DNA of 64,000 nucleotides from Nocardia pseudobrasiliensis NBRC 108224 (GTDB taxonomy: Bacteria; Actinomycetota; Actinomycetes; Mycobacteriales; Mycobacteriaceae): NCBI RefSeq assembly GCF_001613105.1, contig NZ_BDBS01000001.1, positions 124,001 through 188,000 of the forward strand. The letters run 5' to 3'. Shown one piece after another: positions 27,991 to 36,659 of the stretch (the stretch's first letter is position 1; each line of letters starts with the position of its first letter). Under the pieces are notes generated by a model. That model saw only the letters and a program-made list of their open reading frames with translations. It searched no databases and was not told the origin of the DNA. A program made the translations under genes and the position numbers.

Positions 27991-29694
27991 TTAGACCGAG
28001 GCGACGGCCACCGGCGTCTCGGCGTCCTCGTTCGCGGCGGGCTTGCGACGGCGACGACGGCGGCGGGCGGGCTTGTCCGCACCCGACTCGTCCTCGGCCT
28101 CGGCGACCGGCTCGGTGGGCGATTCGACTTCGCCTGCGCCACCGTCGGTGTCACCCTCGGCCCCGGTGCGGCGACGGCGGCGACGGCGACGCGCGGGCTT
28201 GTCGGCGGTCGAATCCGATTCCGGCGCATCGACTTCGGCGCTGTCATCGGCCGAAGCCGTTGCGGCCGAATCATTGTCGTTCTCGCCATCCGCGCGCTCG
28301 ACGACCTGACCCCGCACGGTGCGGCGGCGGGTGCGCTGCCGCGGAGCGCGCTTCTCACGCTCCACCACGACCGCGTCCTCGTCCCGTTCGACGGGCTTGC
28401 GGCGCAGCGTGCCGGTGGCGTCCTCGGGGATGCCCAGGTCGGCGAACAGGTGCGGCGAGCGCGAATACGTCTCCACCGGCTCCGGAATGCCAAGGCCCAG
28501 TGCGGAATTGATGGACGCCCAGCGGTTCAGCTCATCCCAGTCGACCAGGGTGACCGCGACGCCGGTGCGTCCGGCGCGGCCCGTGCGGCCGATGCGGTGC
28601 ACGTAGGTCTTCTCGTCCTCGGGGGTCTGATAGTTGATGACGTGGGTGACGTCGTCGATATCGATGCCGCGCGCGGCGACATCGGTGGCGACGAGCACGT
28701 CGATCTTGCCCTTGCGGAATTTGTCCAGGGCCTTCTCGCGCGCGATCTGACCCAGATCGCCGTGCACGGCCCCGACCGCGAAACCGCGCTCGGCCAGTTC
28801 GTCGGCGACCTTCTGCGCGGTGCGCTTGGTGCGGGTGAAGATCATGGTGGCGCCGCGGCCCTCGGCCTGCAGAATGCGCGCGATGACCTCGTGCTTGTCC
28901 AGTGCGTGCGCTCGGTACACGAACTGCGCGGTGCGATCGTGCACCGCCGAATCGTGCGGCTCCTCGGCGCGGATGTGGGTCGGCTTGTGCAGGAAGGTGC
29001 GTGCCAGGGTGATGATCGGGCCGGGCATGGTCGCGGAGAACAGCATCGTCTGGCGCTGATCCGGAACCATGGTCAGGATGCGCTCGATATCGGGGAGGAA
29101 GCCCAGATCGAGCATCTCGTCGGCCTCGTCCAAGACCAGCACGCCGACCTTGCCGAGGATCAGATGCTGCTGCTCGGCCAGATCCAGCAGGCGGCCGGGC
29201 GTGCCGACGACCACGTCGACGCCGGAGCGCAACGCGGAGATCTGCGCCTCGTAGGGGCGGCCGCCGTAGATCGAGGCGACCCGCAGCGGGCCCTGATGGT
29301 TGGTCAGATATTTACCGGCGTTCTCCAGATCCTTCGTGACCTGGATGCACAATTCGCGGGTCGGCACGATGACGAGCGCGCGCGGGGTGCCGTCCAGCGG
29401 CGTGGTGCCCGAATCGGTGGTGGCGATGCGGTGCAGCAGCGGCACGCCGAAACCGAAGGTCTTACCCATTCCCGTGCGGGCCTGGCCGATCAGATCCTCA
29501 CCGGCGAGCGCCAGCGGGAGCGTCAGTTCTTGAATCGCGAACGTGCGTTCGATTCCGATCTCGCCGAGGGCGCGCACGATTTCCGGGCGCACTCCCAATT
29601 CGGCGAATGTGGGTGCGGTATGGCCGGGGTCGAGTTCGGCGGTCAACAGGGTGTCGGTCAACCCCGGTTCCTGTTCGACGGTGATCTTGCTCAG
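27991..29694 (-). CDS. rhlE: DEAD-box RNA helicase (RhlE-like, Rv3211 homologue)
   Basis: 567-residue helicase. The Q motif (FAIQELTLP), motif I (ARTGMGKT), Ia (PTRELCIQ), II (VLDEADE), III (FSATM), V (ATDVAARGIDID) and VI (HRIGRTGRAGRTG) are all intact. The last 130 residues alternate Arg-rich blocks (KPARRRRRRRRTG, KPARRRRRRRK) with acidic stretches, an RNA-binding tail. The frame is open far upstream, but homology begins at SKITVEQEPGLT; CTG 29694 has GAGGAAAGG 7 bases upstream. TTG 29661 and 29646 are weaker. Confidence 0.92.
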   Translation of the reverse strand: MSKITVEQEPGLTDTLLTAELDPGHTAPTFAELGVRPEIVRALGEIGIERTFAIQELTLPLALAGEDLIGQARTGMGKTFGFGVPLLHRIATTDSGTTPLDGTPRALVIVPTRELCIQVTKDLENAGKYLTNHQGPLRVASIYGGRPYEAQISALRSGVDVVVGTPGRLLDLAEQQHLILGKVGVLVLDEADEMLDLGFLPDIERILTMVPDQRQTMLFSATMPGPIITLARTFLHKPTHIRAEEPHDSAVHDRTAQFVYRAHALDKHEVIARILQAEGRGATMIFTRTKRTAQKVADELAERGFAVGAVHGDLGQIAREKALDKFRKGKIDVLVATDVAARGIDIDDVTHVINYQTPEDEKTYVHRIGRTGRAGRTGVAVTLVDWDELNRWASINSALGLGIPEPVETYSRSPHLFADLGIPEDATGTLRRKPVERDEDAVVVEREKRAPRQRTRRRTVRGQVVERADGENDNDSAATASADDSAEVDAPESDSTADKPARRRRRRRRTGAEGDTDGGAGEVESPTEPVAEAEDESGADKPARRRRRRRKPAANEDAETPVAVASV

Positions 29695-30168
29695 GTTCTT
29701 ACCTTTCCTCGTGTTATCGCATCTCGCGCGCACGAGGTGTGGAAAAGCCACATATCCGACGGTGTGTCCACCTCGGCCACTGCGGGATGCCCGGTCGGCA
29801 TCTACCTGGCGCGGCGCAATGGTGTCGCGGATGGTGCGCGCACATTTTCGCTGGGCCCCGGCTACCCCTGCTCGGTACCACAACGTCTTCAGCGCGGCGA
29901 GCGAAAATTTCCGTTGCCCATCGGGATTGTAGCGTGATAGCTTTCTCTGCCCCATTTCCGCCACCCCGCAAATGGGTTCGTCCGGATAGCGGAGTTGTTC
30001 TCCACTTCTTTCCTTCCGCTGCGCCGGTGTCGCGTCGTACGCTGCGGCACATGGCAATTCATCGGCGACGGCCGATTTTTCCGATCCGCTCACAGGTCCG
30101 AACGGCCGTCGCCACGGTGGCCAACACCACATATGTGAGACATCGTGTCACAGGATAGGTTCGGTGCC
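29695..30168. other. 474-base region between helicase and hydrolase genes
   Basis: No supported gene. The helicase frame stays open on the minus strand to about 30132, but the translation is low-complexity and has no good start. A small hairpin (GTGG-AAAAG-CCAC, 29739-29751) lies close to the helicase ribosome site. The region may hold a long helicase leader and the hydrolase promoter. Confidence 0.5.
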
Positions 30169-31227
30169 GTGAGTCTGGCAGATTCGGTGAGTATCGCCGC
30201 CCGCAACGCCTGGGCCCTGACCTTCGGCGACGGCATCCAACCCCCCACACCGACCCCCTCGACCGTGCTGTGGGACGAACCGCACAGGCGATTGCACCGC
30301 TTCGAGCGCGCCGAGGGCGCGATCGGCGGATCCGATCCGACGCCGATCCTGCTGGTTCCGCCGCTGGCCGCCCCGGCCTTCTGCTTCGACCTGCGGCCCG
30401 ATCAGAGCCTGGCCCGCTTCCTACTCGACGCGGGACGCAATCCGTACCTGGTCGACTACGGCGAAATCACCTTCGCCGATCGGCGGATGGGTTTCGAGGA
30501 TTGGGTCGACGACATCCTGCCCACGGCGATCGGCCGGGTGTCGGCCGATCGCGACGGTGCGCCCGTGGACCTGGTCGGCTGGTCGCTGGGCGGGATCCTC
30601 GCCCTGCTGACCGCGGCCGCCGACGCCGCGCTGCCGATCCGCTCGATCACCGCGATCGGCGTGCCCCTGGACTACGACCGGATGATCGGCGTACCGCAGC
30701 TGCGCGCGGTCGCCCGCATCACCCGCGGCCTGGCCACCTCCACGCTGGTGCGCGCGGCCGGCGGCGTGCCCGCGCCGCTGACTCGGATCGGCTATCGGGC
30801 CACCGCCTGGGAGCGCGAGCTGCGCCGCCCGCTGTTCATCGCCGCGAATCTCACCGATTCGGCGACCCTGGCGCGGATGGAATCCGTCGACCGGTTCCAG
30901 GCCCAACTGCCCGGATATCCGGGCCGGTTGTACAACCAGCTGTGGAGCCGGTTCATGCTGGCCAACGACATCGGCAAGGGTGTGGTCCGGCTGGGGGAGC
31001 GTGAGATCGCGCTCGCCGATGTGACCGCGCCGGTGCTGCTGGTCGGCGGTCCCGACGACGTCATCACCCCCGCCGCGGCGGTCGAGCACGGTAAGACCAC
31101 GCTGACCGGGGCGGCCGAGGTCCGCTACGAGACCGCGCCGGGCAGTCATCTGGGCATCCTCGCCGGGCCGTCGGCGCGGGAAACGACGTGGACCTACCTC
31201 GAGAAGTTTCTGCGAGACAGGCAGTGA
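30169..31227 (+). CDS. Alpha/beta-fold hydrolase (PhaC-like)
   Basis: 352-residue hydrolase. The nucleophile elbow is GWSLGG near residue 145 (serine instead of the cysteine of true polyhydroxyalkanoate synthases), with the acid in VGGPDDVITP and the histidine in GSHLGIL near the end. The layout resembles PhaC-like hydrolases. The substrate is unknown. I chose GTG 30169, which has AGGATAGG upstream; GTG 30145 is an alternative. It is divergent from the helicase gene. Confidence 0.87.
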   Translation: MSLADSVSIAARNAWALTFGDGIQPPTPTPSTVLWDEPHRRLHRFERAEGAIGGSDPTPILLVPPLAAPAFCFDLRPDQSLARFLLDAGRNPYLVDYGEITFADRRMGFEDWVDDILPTAIGRVSADRDGAPVDLVGWSLGGILALLTAAADAALPIRSITAIGVPLDYDRMIGVPQLRAVARITRGLATSTLVRAAGGVPAPLTRIGYRATAWERELRRPLFIAANLTDSATLARMESVDRFQAQLPGYPGRLYNQLWSRFMLANDIGKGVVRLGEREIALADVTAPVLLVGGPDDVITPAAAVEHGKTTLTGAAEVRYETAPGSHLGILAGPSARETTWTYLEKFLRDRQ

Positions 31228-31265
31228 CCGGCGGGACCGGCGGGGCCGCGACTAGGGTGGTCGGC

Positions 31266-31964
31266 ATGGGAGTTAACCCGTCTGCCGCAGTGGGTGTTTC
31301 GACCGAGTCCACCCCTCGCATCCCCGCCGACCATTCCGGCGTCACCGATCTGTTCGCCGTACTCGCCTACGGTGAGATCTCCGCGTTCTACCGGCTCGCC
31401 GAGGAGGCGAAGCTGTCGCCGACGCTGCGCGGCAAGGTCGCCGTGGCCAAGATGGCGGCCGCGGAGATGGACCATTTCGACACCCTCGAGCAGGCGCTGT
31501 CCGGCCGCGGCGTCGACGTATTCGACGCCATGGCGCCGTTCGTGCGCGCCCTGGACGCCTACCACGACTCCACCGATCCCTCGACCTGGCTCGAGTCGAT
31601 GGTGAAGTTCTATGTCGGCGACGGGATCGCGGCCGATTTCTACACCCTGCTCGCCGATGCGCTCGCGCCCGAGGTGGCGACGGTCGTGCGCGATGTGCTG
31701 GCCGAGACCAACCACTCCGAATTCGTCATCGAGGAGGTGCGCCGCGCGGTCGAGGAGAACCGCTCCGAGCGTGACCGACTCACGCTGTGGGGCAGGCGGC
31801 TGCTCGGCGAGGCGATCACCCAGGCGCAGTACGTCATGGCCCAGCGCGACGAGCTGACCGAACTGGTCCTCGCCGCCACCGGCGATCTCACCGGCATCGC
31901 CGCGCTGTTCGAGCACATGCAGAACAGCCACGCCGAGCGTATGCGGGTGCTCGGGCTCGGCTGA
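31266..31964 (+). CDS. Ferritin-like fold protein (Rv3210c-like)
   Basis: 232-residue, nearly all-helical protein. It contains ExxH-like metal sites (AYGEIS, AEMDHFDTLE, ETNHSEFVIEE) typical of the ferritin-like/MiaE-type diiron fold. The reaction is not known. The TAGGGT element 7 bases before ATG 31266 indicates a leaderless start. It corresponds in position to Rv3210c, upstream of the DUF3107 gene. Confidence 0.85.
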   Translation: MGVNPSAAVGVSTESTPRIPADHSGVTDLFAVLAYGEISAFYRLAEEAKLSPTLRGKVAVAKMAAAEMDHFDTLEQALSGRGVDVFDAMAPFVRALDAYHDSTDPSTWLESMVKFYVGDGIAADFYTLLADALAPEVATVVRDVLAETNHSEFVIEEVRRAVEENRSERDRLTLWGRRLLGEAITQAQYVMAQRDELTELVLAATGDLTGIAALFEHMQNSHAERMRVLGLG

Positions 31965-32047
31965 GGGCTGTTCACTCGCCGCGTAACTTTCGGCGTTTGT
32001 CCTGCACTAATCTGAGCGGGACATCATCAGGGACTAGGAGGTTGGCC

Positions 32048-32275
32048 GTGGAGGTCAAGATCGGCATTTCGGATAGCCCGCGCGAGCTCGTGATCACCAG
32101 CTCGCAGACCCCGGAAGAGGTCGAGGCGCTGGTGTCCGGTGCGCTGCAGGGCGGCGGCGGCGTGGTCACGCTGACCGACGAGAAGGGCCGCAAGTACCTG
32201 ATCCAGGCCGCCAAGGTCGCCTACGTGGAGATCGGCACCTCGACCAGCGGCCGGGTCGGCTTCGCGGCCGTCTAG
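32048..32275 (+). CDS. DUF3107 protein (TB9.4-like)
   Basis: 75-residue protein: VEVKIGISDSPRELVI, a helix with TPEEVEALVSGAL, and strands ending RVGFAAV. It matches the short DUF3107 family (Rv3208A/TB9.4), whose role is unknown. GTG 32048 has AGGAGG 6 bases upstream. A terminator follows at once. Confidence 0.92.
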   Translation: MEVKIGISDSPRELVITSSQTPEEVEALVSGALQGGGGVVTLTDEKGRKYLIQAAKVAYVEIGTSTSGRVGFAAV

Positions 32276-32288
32276 AGCTGGATACGCG

Positions 32289-32320
32289 AAACGCGGCGAA
32301 GCATTCGCTCCGCCGCGTTT
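32289..32320. terminator. Terminator between DUF3107 and tetR genes
   Basis: 10-bp stem AAACGCGGCG / CGCCGCGTTT with a 12-base loop and a TTTTT run. It serves two convergent genes. Confidence 0.85.
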
Positions 32321-32332
32321 TTCGTTGTCTGC

Positions 32333-33097
<765 letters not shown>

Positions 33098-33170
33098 CTA
33101 TTGCGGTCGTCCAAGACGGGCGACCGGCTTGTCTTTCAATCTATTGGCAACCGGCCAGTAACCGGCCACC

Positions 33171-33205
33171 GTGAGAAATCTCGCACAGTGGTGAGAAATC
33201 TCGCA
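33171..33205. promoter_or_regulatory. Tandem 15-bp repeat, 20-bp period
   Basis: GTGAGAAATCTCGCA occurs at 33171-33185 and again, identical, at 33191-33205. Each copy holds the inverted repeat GAGA-AA-TCTC. The 20-base period puts both on the same helix face, as for a tandem operator. It lies between the tetR and DUF3152 genes. Confidence 0.7.
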
Positions 33206-33267
33206 ACCCCCGATGCTCGGGTCACGTCCTTCGGTGCGGCCGCGCGTGTTGTGAGACGCTGAATGCC

Positions 33268-34395
33268 GTGACCGACCAACGGGGCAGATCGACCGGCGGG
33301 CGCGAATCGCGCCGCCCCGTGGGCGCTGTCGCATCGCGAGCGAGTGCCCTCGGCTCGAGACGTAAGAGTAAGCCACAACCGGAGATCTACGACCCACTCG
33401 GGTTGTATTCGGATCCGGAGGGGCCGTCCGAGCAGCTCACCCAGCATGTCGACAAATCGCATCAGCCGCTGCGGGCCAGCTGGGATCCCACCGCGCCCGA
33501 CGAATCCCCCGCCCGGCCCCGGCCGGACCGCGAGATGCCGCGGCAGAGCGCGCTGGGCCGATTCGTCTCCACCTATGGCTGGCGGGCCTACGCGCTGCCG
33601 GTGCTGTTCGTGATCACGGTGCTGGTGGTGTTCGATGCCGTCAAGGGGGGTGGCACCGCGGCCAGCGGGCCGCCGGGCGTCGGGCGGCTGAGCGAGCGCA
33701 AACCCGGCATCTTCGGCGCGCCGCCCAAGGGCGACTCCAAATTCTCCGAATCCCTGCCGACCGGCACCCTGCCCGACGGCGGCCCGTTCGCCGAATCCGC
33801 CGCGGGCACATGGCATCCGGTGCCCGGTGCGGGCCCGCAGATCGGCACGGGTCAGGCCCATGTGTTCACCTATACCGTCGAGGTCGAGGACGGTGTGGAC
33901 ACCACCGGCTTCGGCGGCGACGCCGCGGTGGCCAAGATGATCGACGCCACCCTGGCCAATCCCAAGAGCTGGATTCACGATCCCAAATTCGGCTTCCGCC
34001 GCATCGACTCCGGCAACCCCGACTTCCGCGTCTCGCTGACCTCGCGCCAGACCACCAAGTCCGCCTGCGGCTTCGAGATCCCGATCGACTCCTCCTGCTA
34101 CAACTCCGATCTCGACCGCGTGGTCCTGTCGGAGGTGCGCTGGGTGCGCGGCGCGCTGTCGTTCCAGGGCGATATCGGCTCGTATCGGCAGTACCAGATC
34201 AACCACGAGGTCGGCCATGCCATCGGCTACCACGAGCATCAGCCCTGCGAGACCGACGGCGCCCTGGCCCCGGTGATGATGCAGCAGACCTTCGGCACCC
34301 GTAACAACGACATCGCCGCCCTCGATCCGGAGGGCGTGGTCCCGATGGACGGCAAGAAGTGCCGCTTCAACCCCTGGCCGTATCCCACGGGATAG
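33268..34395 (+). CDS. DUF3152 membrane-anchored zinc metallopeptidase-like protein
   Basis: 375 residues. A long basic, Pro-rich cytosolic part (1-110), one membrane helix (AYALPVLFVITVLVVFDAV, about 111-130), then an extracellular domain with HEVGHAIGYHEH near residue 313, a zinc HExxH-type site with a third histidine. Cysteine pairs (SACGFE, SSCYNS, QPCETD, KKCRFN) suggest disulfides. The counterpart in M. tuberculosis is Rv3207c; proteolysis has not been shown as far as I know. Start GTG 33268. Confidence 0.88.
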   Translation: MTDQRGRSTGGRESRRPVGAVASRASALGSRRKSKPQPEIYDPLGLYSDPEGPSEQLTQHVDKSHQPLRASWDPTAPDESPARPRPDREMPRQSALGRFVSTYGWRAYALPVLFVITVLVVFDAVKGGGTAASGPPGVGRLSERKPGIFGAPPKGDSKFSESLPTGTLPDGGPFAESAAGTWHPVPGAGPQIGTGQAHVFTYTVEVEDGVDTTGFGGDAAVAKMIDATLANPKSWIHDPKFGFRRIDSGNPDFRVSLTSRQTTKSACGFEIPIDSSCYNSDLDRVVLSEVRWVRGALSFQGDIGSYRQYQINHEVGHAIGYHEHQPCETDGALAPVMMQQTFGTRNNDIAALDPEGVVPMDGKKCRFNPWPYPTG

Positions 34396-34413
34396 CGTGC
34401 GCGACGATAGGTC

Positions 34414-34440
34414 GGGAAGAACTGTCCGGTTCGCTGTGTT
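34414..34440 (+). promoter_or_regulatory. Possible SigH-type promoter of moeZ
   Basis: GGGAAGA (34414-34420), 17 bases, GTT (34438-34440): one change from the SigH -35 consensus GGGAAYA. I recall moeZ of M. tuberculosis as a SigH-regulon gene. The start codon lies 48 bases further. Confidence 0.45.
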
Positions 34441-34487
34441 GCACGGGTGAGCGTGATCGGCGAATTCGAGTCGAGGAGTCTGCAGAC

Positions 34488-35672
34488 GTGTCATCACCAA
34501 AGTCCCTGCCGCCATTGGTCGAGCCGGCAGCGGAGCTGACCCGTGACGAGGTCGCCCGCTACAGCAGGCATTTGATCATTCCCGATCTGGGCGTGGACGG
34601 ACAGAAGCGGCTGAAGAATGCCAAGGTGCTGGTGATCGGCGCGGGCGGACTCGGTTCGCCGGCTCTGTTGTATCTGGCCGCGGCCGGGGTCGGCACGCTC
34701 GGCATCGTGGAATTCGACGAGGTCGACGCCTCGAATCTGCAGCGGCAGATCATTCACGGCGAATCCGATATCGGTCGTTCCAAGGCGGATTCGGCGCGCG
34801 ATTCCATTCTGGAGATCAACTCCGGAATCACCGTGGAACTGCACAAGTTCCGCCTCGACAACGACAATGCGGTCGAGTTGTTCTCCCGCTACGACCTGAT
34901 CGTCGACGGCACCGACAACTTCGCCACCCGCTATCTGGTCAACGACGCCGCGGTACTCGCCGGGAAGCCCTATGTGTGGGGTTCGATCTACCGGTTCGAG
35001 GGCCAGGTGTCGGTGTTCTGGGAGGACGCCCCGGACGGGCGCGGCATCAACTACCGCGATCTGTACCCCGAGGCCCCGCCGCCGGGCATGGTGCCGTCCT
35101 GCGCCGAGGGCGGCGTCCTGGGCGTGCTGTGCGCATCGATCGGCTCGATCATGGTGACCGAGGCGATCAAGCTGCTCACGGGTATCGGCGAACCGCTACT
35201 GGGTCGGCTCATGGTCTACGACGCATTGGATATGAGCTACCGGACGATCAAGCTGCGCCGCGATCCGGAGCGTCAGCCCATCACCGAGCTGATCGACTAC
35301 GACGCGTTCTGCGGTGTGGTCTCCGAGGAGGGGCAGGCGGCCGCACTCGGTTCCACCGTCACCGCCCGCGAGCTGAAGGATATGCTCGACGCCGGTAAGG
35401 ATGTCGCGATCATCGACGTCCGCGAGCCGGTCGAATGGGATATCGTCCGCATCGACGGCGCGACGCTGGTGCCCAAGGACCGCATCCTGTCCGGCGACGC
35501 GCTGGCCGAACTGCCGCAGAACCGCCCGATCGTATTGCACTGCAAGACCGGTGTGCGTTCGGCCGAGGCGCTGGCCGCTCTCAAGCGTGCCGGTTTCTCC
35601 GACGCGACCCACCTGCAGGGCGGAATCATCGCCTGGGCCAAGCAGATCGACCCATCCCTGCCGGTGTACTGA
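34488..35672 (+). CDS. moeZ: Adenylyltransferase/sulfurtransferase MoeZ
   Basis: 394-residue enzyme that adenylates and then thiocarboxylates ubiquitin-like sulfur carriers (MoaD, CysO). The E1-like domain has GAGGLGSP at residues 51-58 and the PSCAEGGVLG segment. The C-terminal rhodanese domain (from about 285) has the active-site loop CKTGVRSAEAL. Start GTG 34488. The mycobacterial homologue is Rv3206c. Used for molybdopterin and for the CysM cysteine route. Confidence 0.96.
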   Translation: MSSPKSLPPLVEPAAELTRDEVARYSRHLIIPDLGVDGQKRLKNAKVLVIGAGGLGSPALLYLAAAGVGTLGIVEFDEVDASNLQRQIIHGESDIGRSKADSARDSILEINSGITVELHKFRLDNDNAVELFSRYDLIVDGTDNFATRYLVNDAAVLAGKPYVWGSIYRFEGQVSVFWEDAPDGRGINYRDLYPEAPPPGMVPSCAEGGVLGVLCASIGSIMVTEAIKLLTGIGEPLLGRLMVYDALDMSYRTIKLRRDPERQPITELIDYDAFCGVVSEEGQAAALGSTVTARELKDMLDAGKDVAIIDVREPVEWDIVRIDGATLVPKDRILSGDALAELPQNRPIVLHCKTGVRSAEALAALKRAGFSDATHLQGGIIAWAKQIDPSLPVY

Positions 35673-35725
35673 GAGCTCCGGCGCGGCACCCGGATTGGAC
35701 AAAGACCCGGGAGTACGGTACGGCC

Positions 35726-36577
35726 GTGACTTCTGTGGAACCGCCCGAGCACGTGCGTGCCACATTCGGACTTCGCGAGGAAACCCCGATCGCGCTGGGT
35801 GATTGGGACGGTGGCTGGCGCTGTGGGGATGTGGTGCTCAGTCCGGTGGCCGATCATGCGCGCGCCGCGTGGTCGGCCAAGGTTCGCGAGACGCTGAAGG
35901 TGGACGGGCTACGGCTGGCGCGCCCGGTGCGCGCGACCGACGGGCGGTATGTCGTATCCGGGTGGCGCGCGGACACCTATCTCGAGGGCACGCCCGAACC
36001 GCGCCACGACGAGGTGGTCTCGGTCTCGCTGCGTTTGCACCAGGTGACCGCGAAGCTGGATCGCCCGCGCTTCCTGGTCCAGCAGCCGATCGCGCCGTGG
36101 GTCGATGTCGACGTCTTCGTCGCCGCCGATCGGGCGGCCTGGGAGCCGGTTCCGTTGCGCAGCCTGAAGATCGGCGGCATGCTGCCGGTCACCTCGCCCG
36201 ACGGCCAACGCAGTCTGGAGATGCTCGCGCAGCTGGCGACCCTGCGTAAACCGGTGCAGTCCCCGCCGCAGCTGGTGCACGGCGACCTGTTCGGCACGGT
36301 GCTGTTCGCCGGGGCCCAGACTCCCGGTCTCACCGACCTCACGCCCTACTGGCGACCGGGCCCCTGGGCCGCGGGTGTCATCGTGGTCGACGCCCTGTCC
36401 TGGGGCGGCGCGGACGACGGCCTGCTGCAGCGCTGGTCGGATCTGCCCGAATGGCCCCAGATGATCCTGCGCGCGGTCATGTTTCGGTTAGCCGTCCATG
36501 CCTTACACCCGCGATCCACCCCGGAGGCTTTTCCCGGTTTGGCCCGCACGGCGGATATGGTTCGCCTGACGGTGTGA
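35726..36577 (+). CDS. TIGR02569-family protein
   Basis: 283-residue protein of the actinobacterial TIGR02569 family (Rv3205c). LVHGDLFGTVLF is the catalytic-loop look-alike of aminoglycoside phosphotransferase/choline kinase folds, but the rest is divergent and no reaction is known. Start GTG 35726 follows TACGGT by 6 bases, a leaderless signal. This is the last gene of the conserved backbone in this window. Confidence 0.88.
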   Translation: MTSVEPPEHVRATFGLREETPIALGDWDGGWRCGDVVLSPVADHARAAWSAKVRETLKVDGLRLARPVRATDGRYVVSGWRADTYLEGTPEPRHDEVVSVSLRLHQVTAKLDRPRFLVQQPIAPWVDVDVFVAADRAAWEPVPLRSLKIGGMLPVTSPDGQRSLEMLAQLATLRKPVQSPPQLVHGDLFGTVLFAGAQTPGLTDLTPYWRPGPWAAGVIVVDALSWGGADDGLLQRWSDLPEWPQMILRAVMFRLAVHALHPRSTPEAFPGLARTADMVRLTV

Positions 36578-36598
36578 AAGTCCCTGTGCCGCAACGGG

Positions 36599-36644
36599 CG
36601 AAAGCCGTGCCGGGGACGAATCGGTTGGCCCGGCACGGCTTTCG
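36599..36644. terminator. Terminator between TIGR02569 and narK genes
   Basis: 15-bp perfect stem CGAAAGCCGTGCCGG / CCGGCACGGCTTTCG with a 16-base loop. It separates two convergent genes. Confidence 0.85.
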
Positions 36645-36659
36645 ATATCTGCAGCGCGC

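Noticed and set aside
29714..30132. N-terminal extension of the helicase into the intergenic region
   Set aside because: Homology begins at SKITVEQEP; the upstream translation has no family match and no well-placed start.
30400..31000. True polyhydroxyalkanoate synthase
   Set aside because: The nucleophile is serine (GWSLGG), not the catalytic cysteine of PhaC, and no other PHA genes are near.
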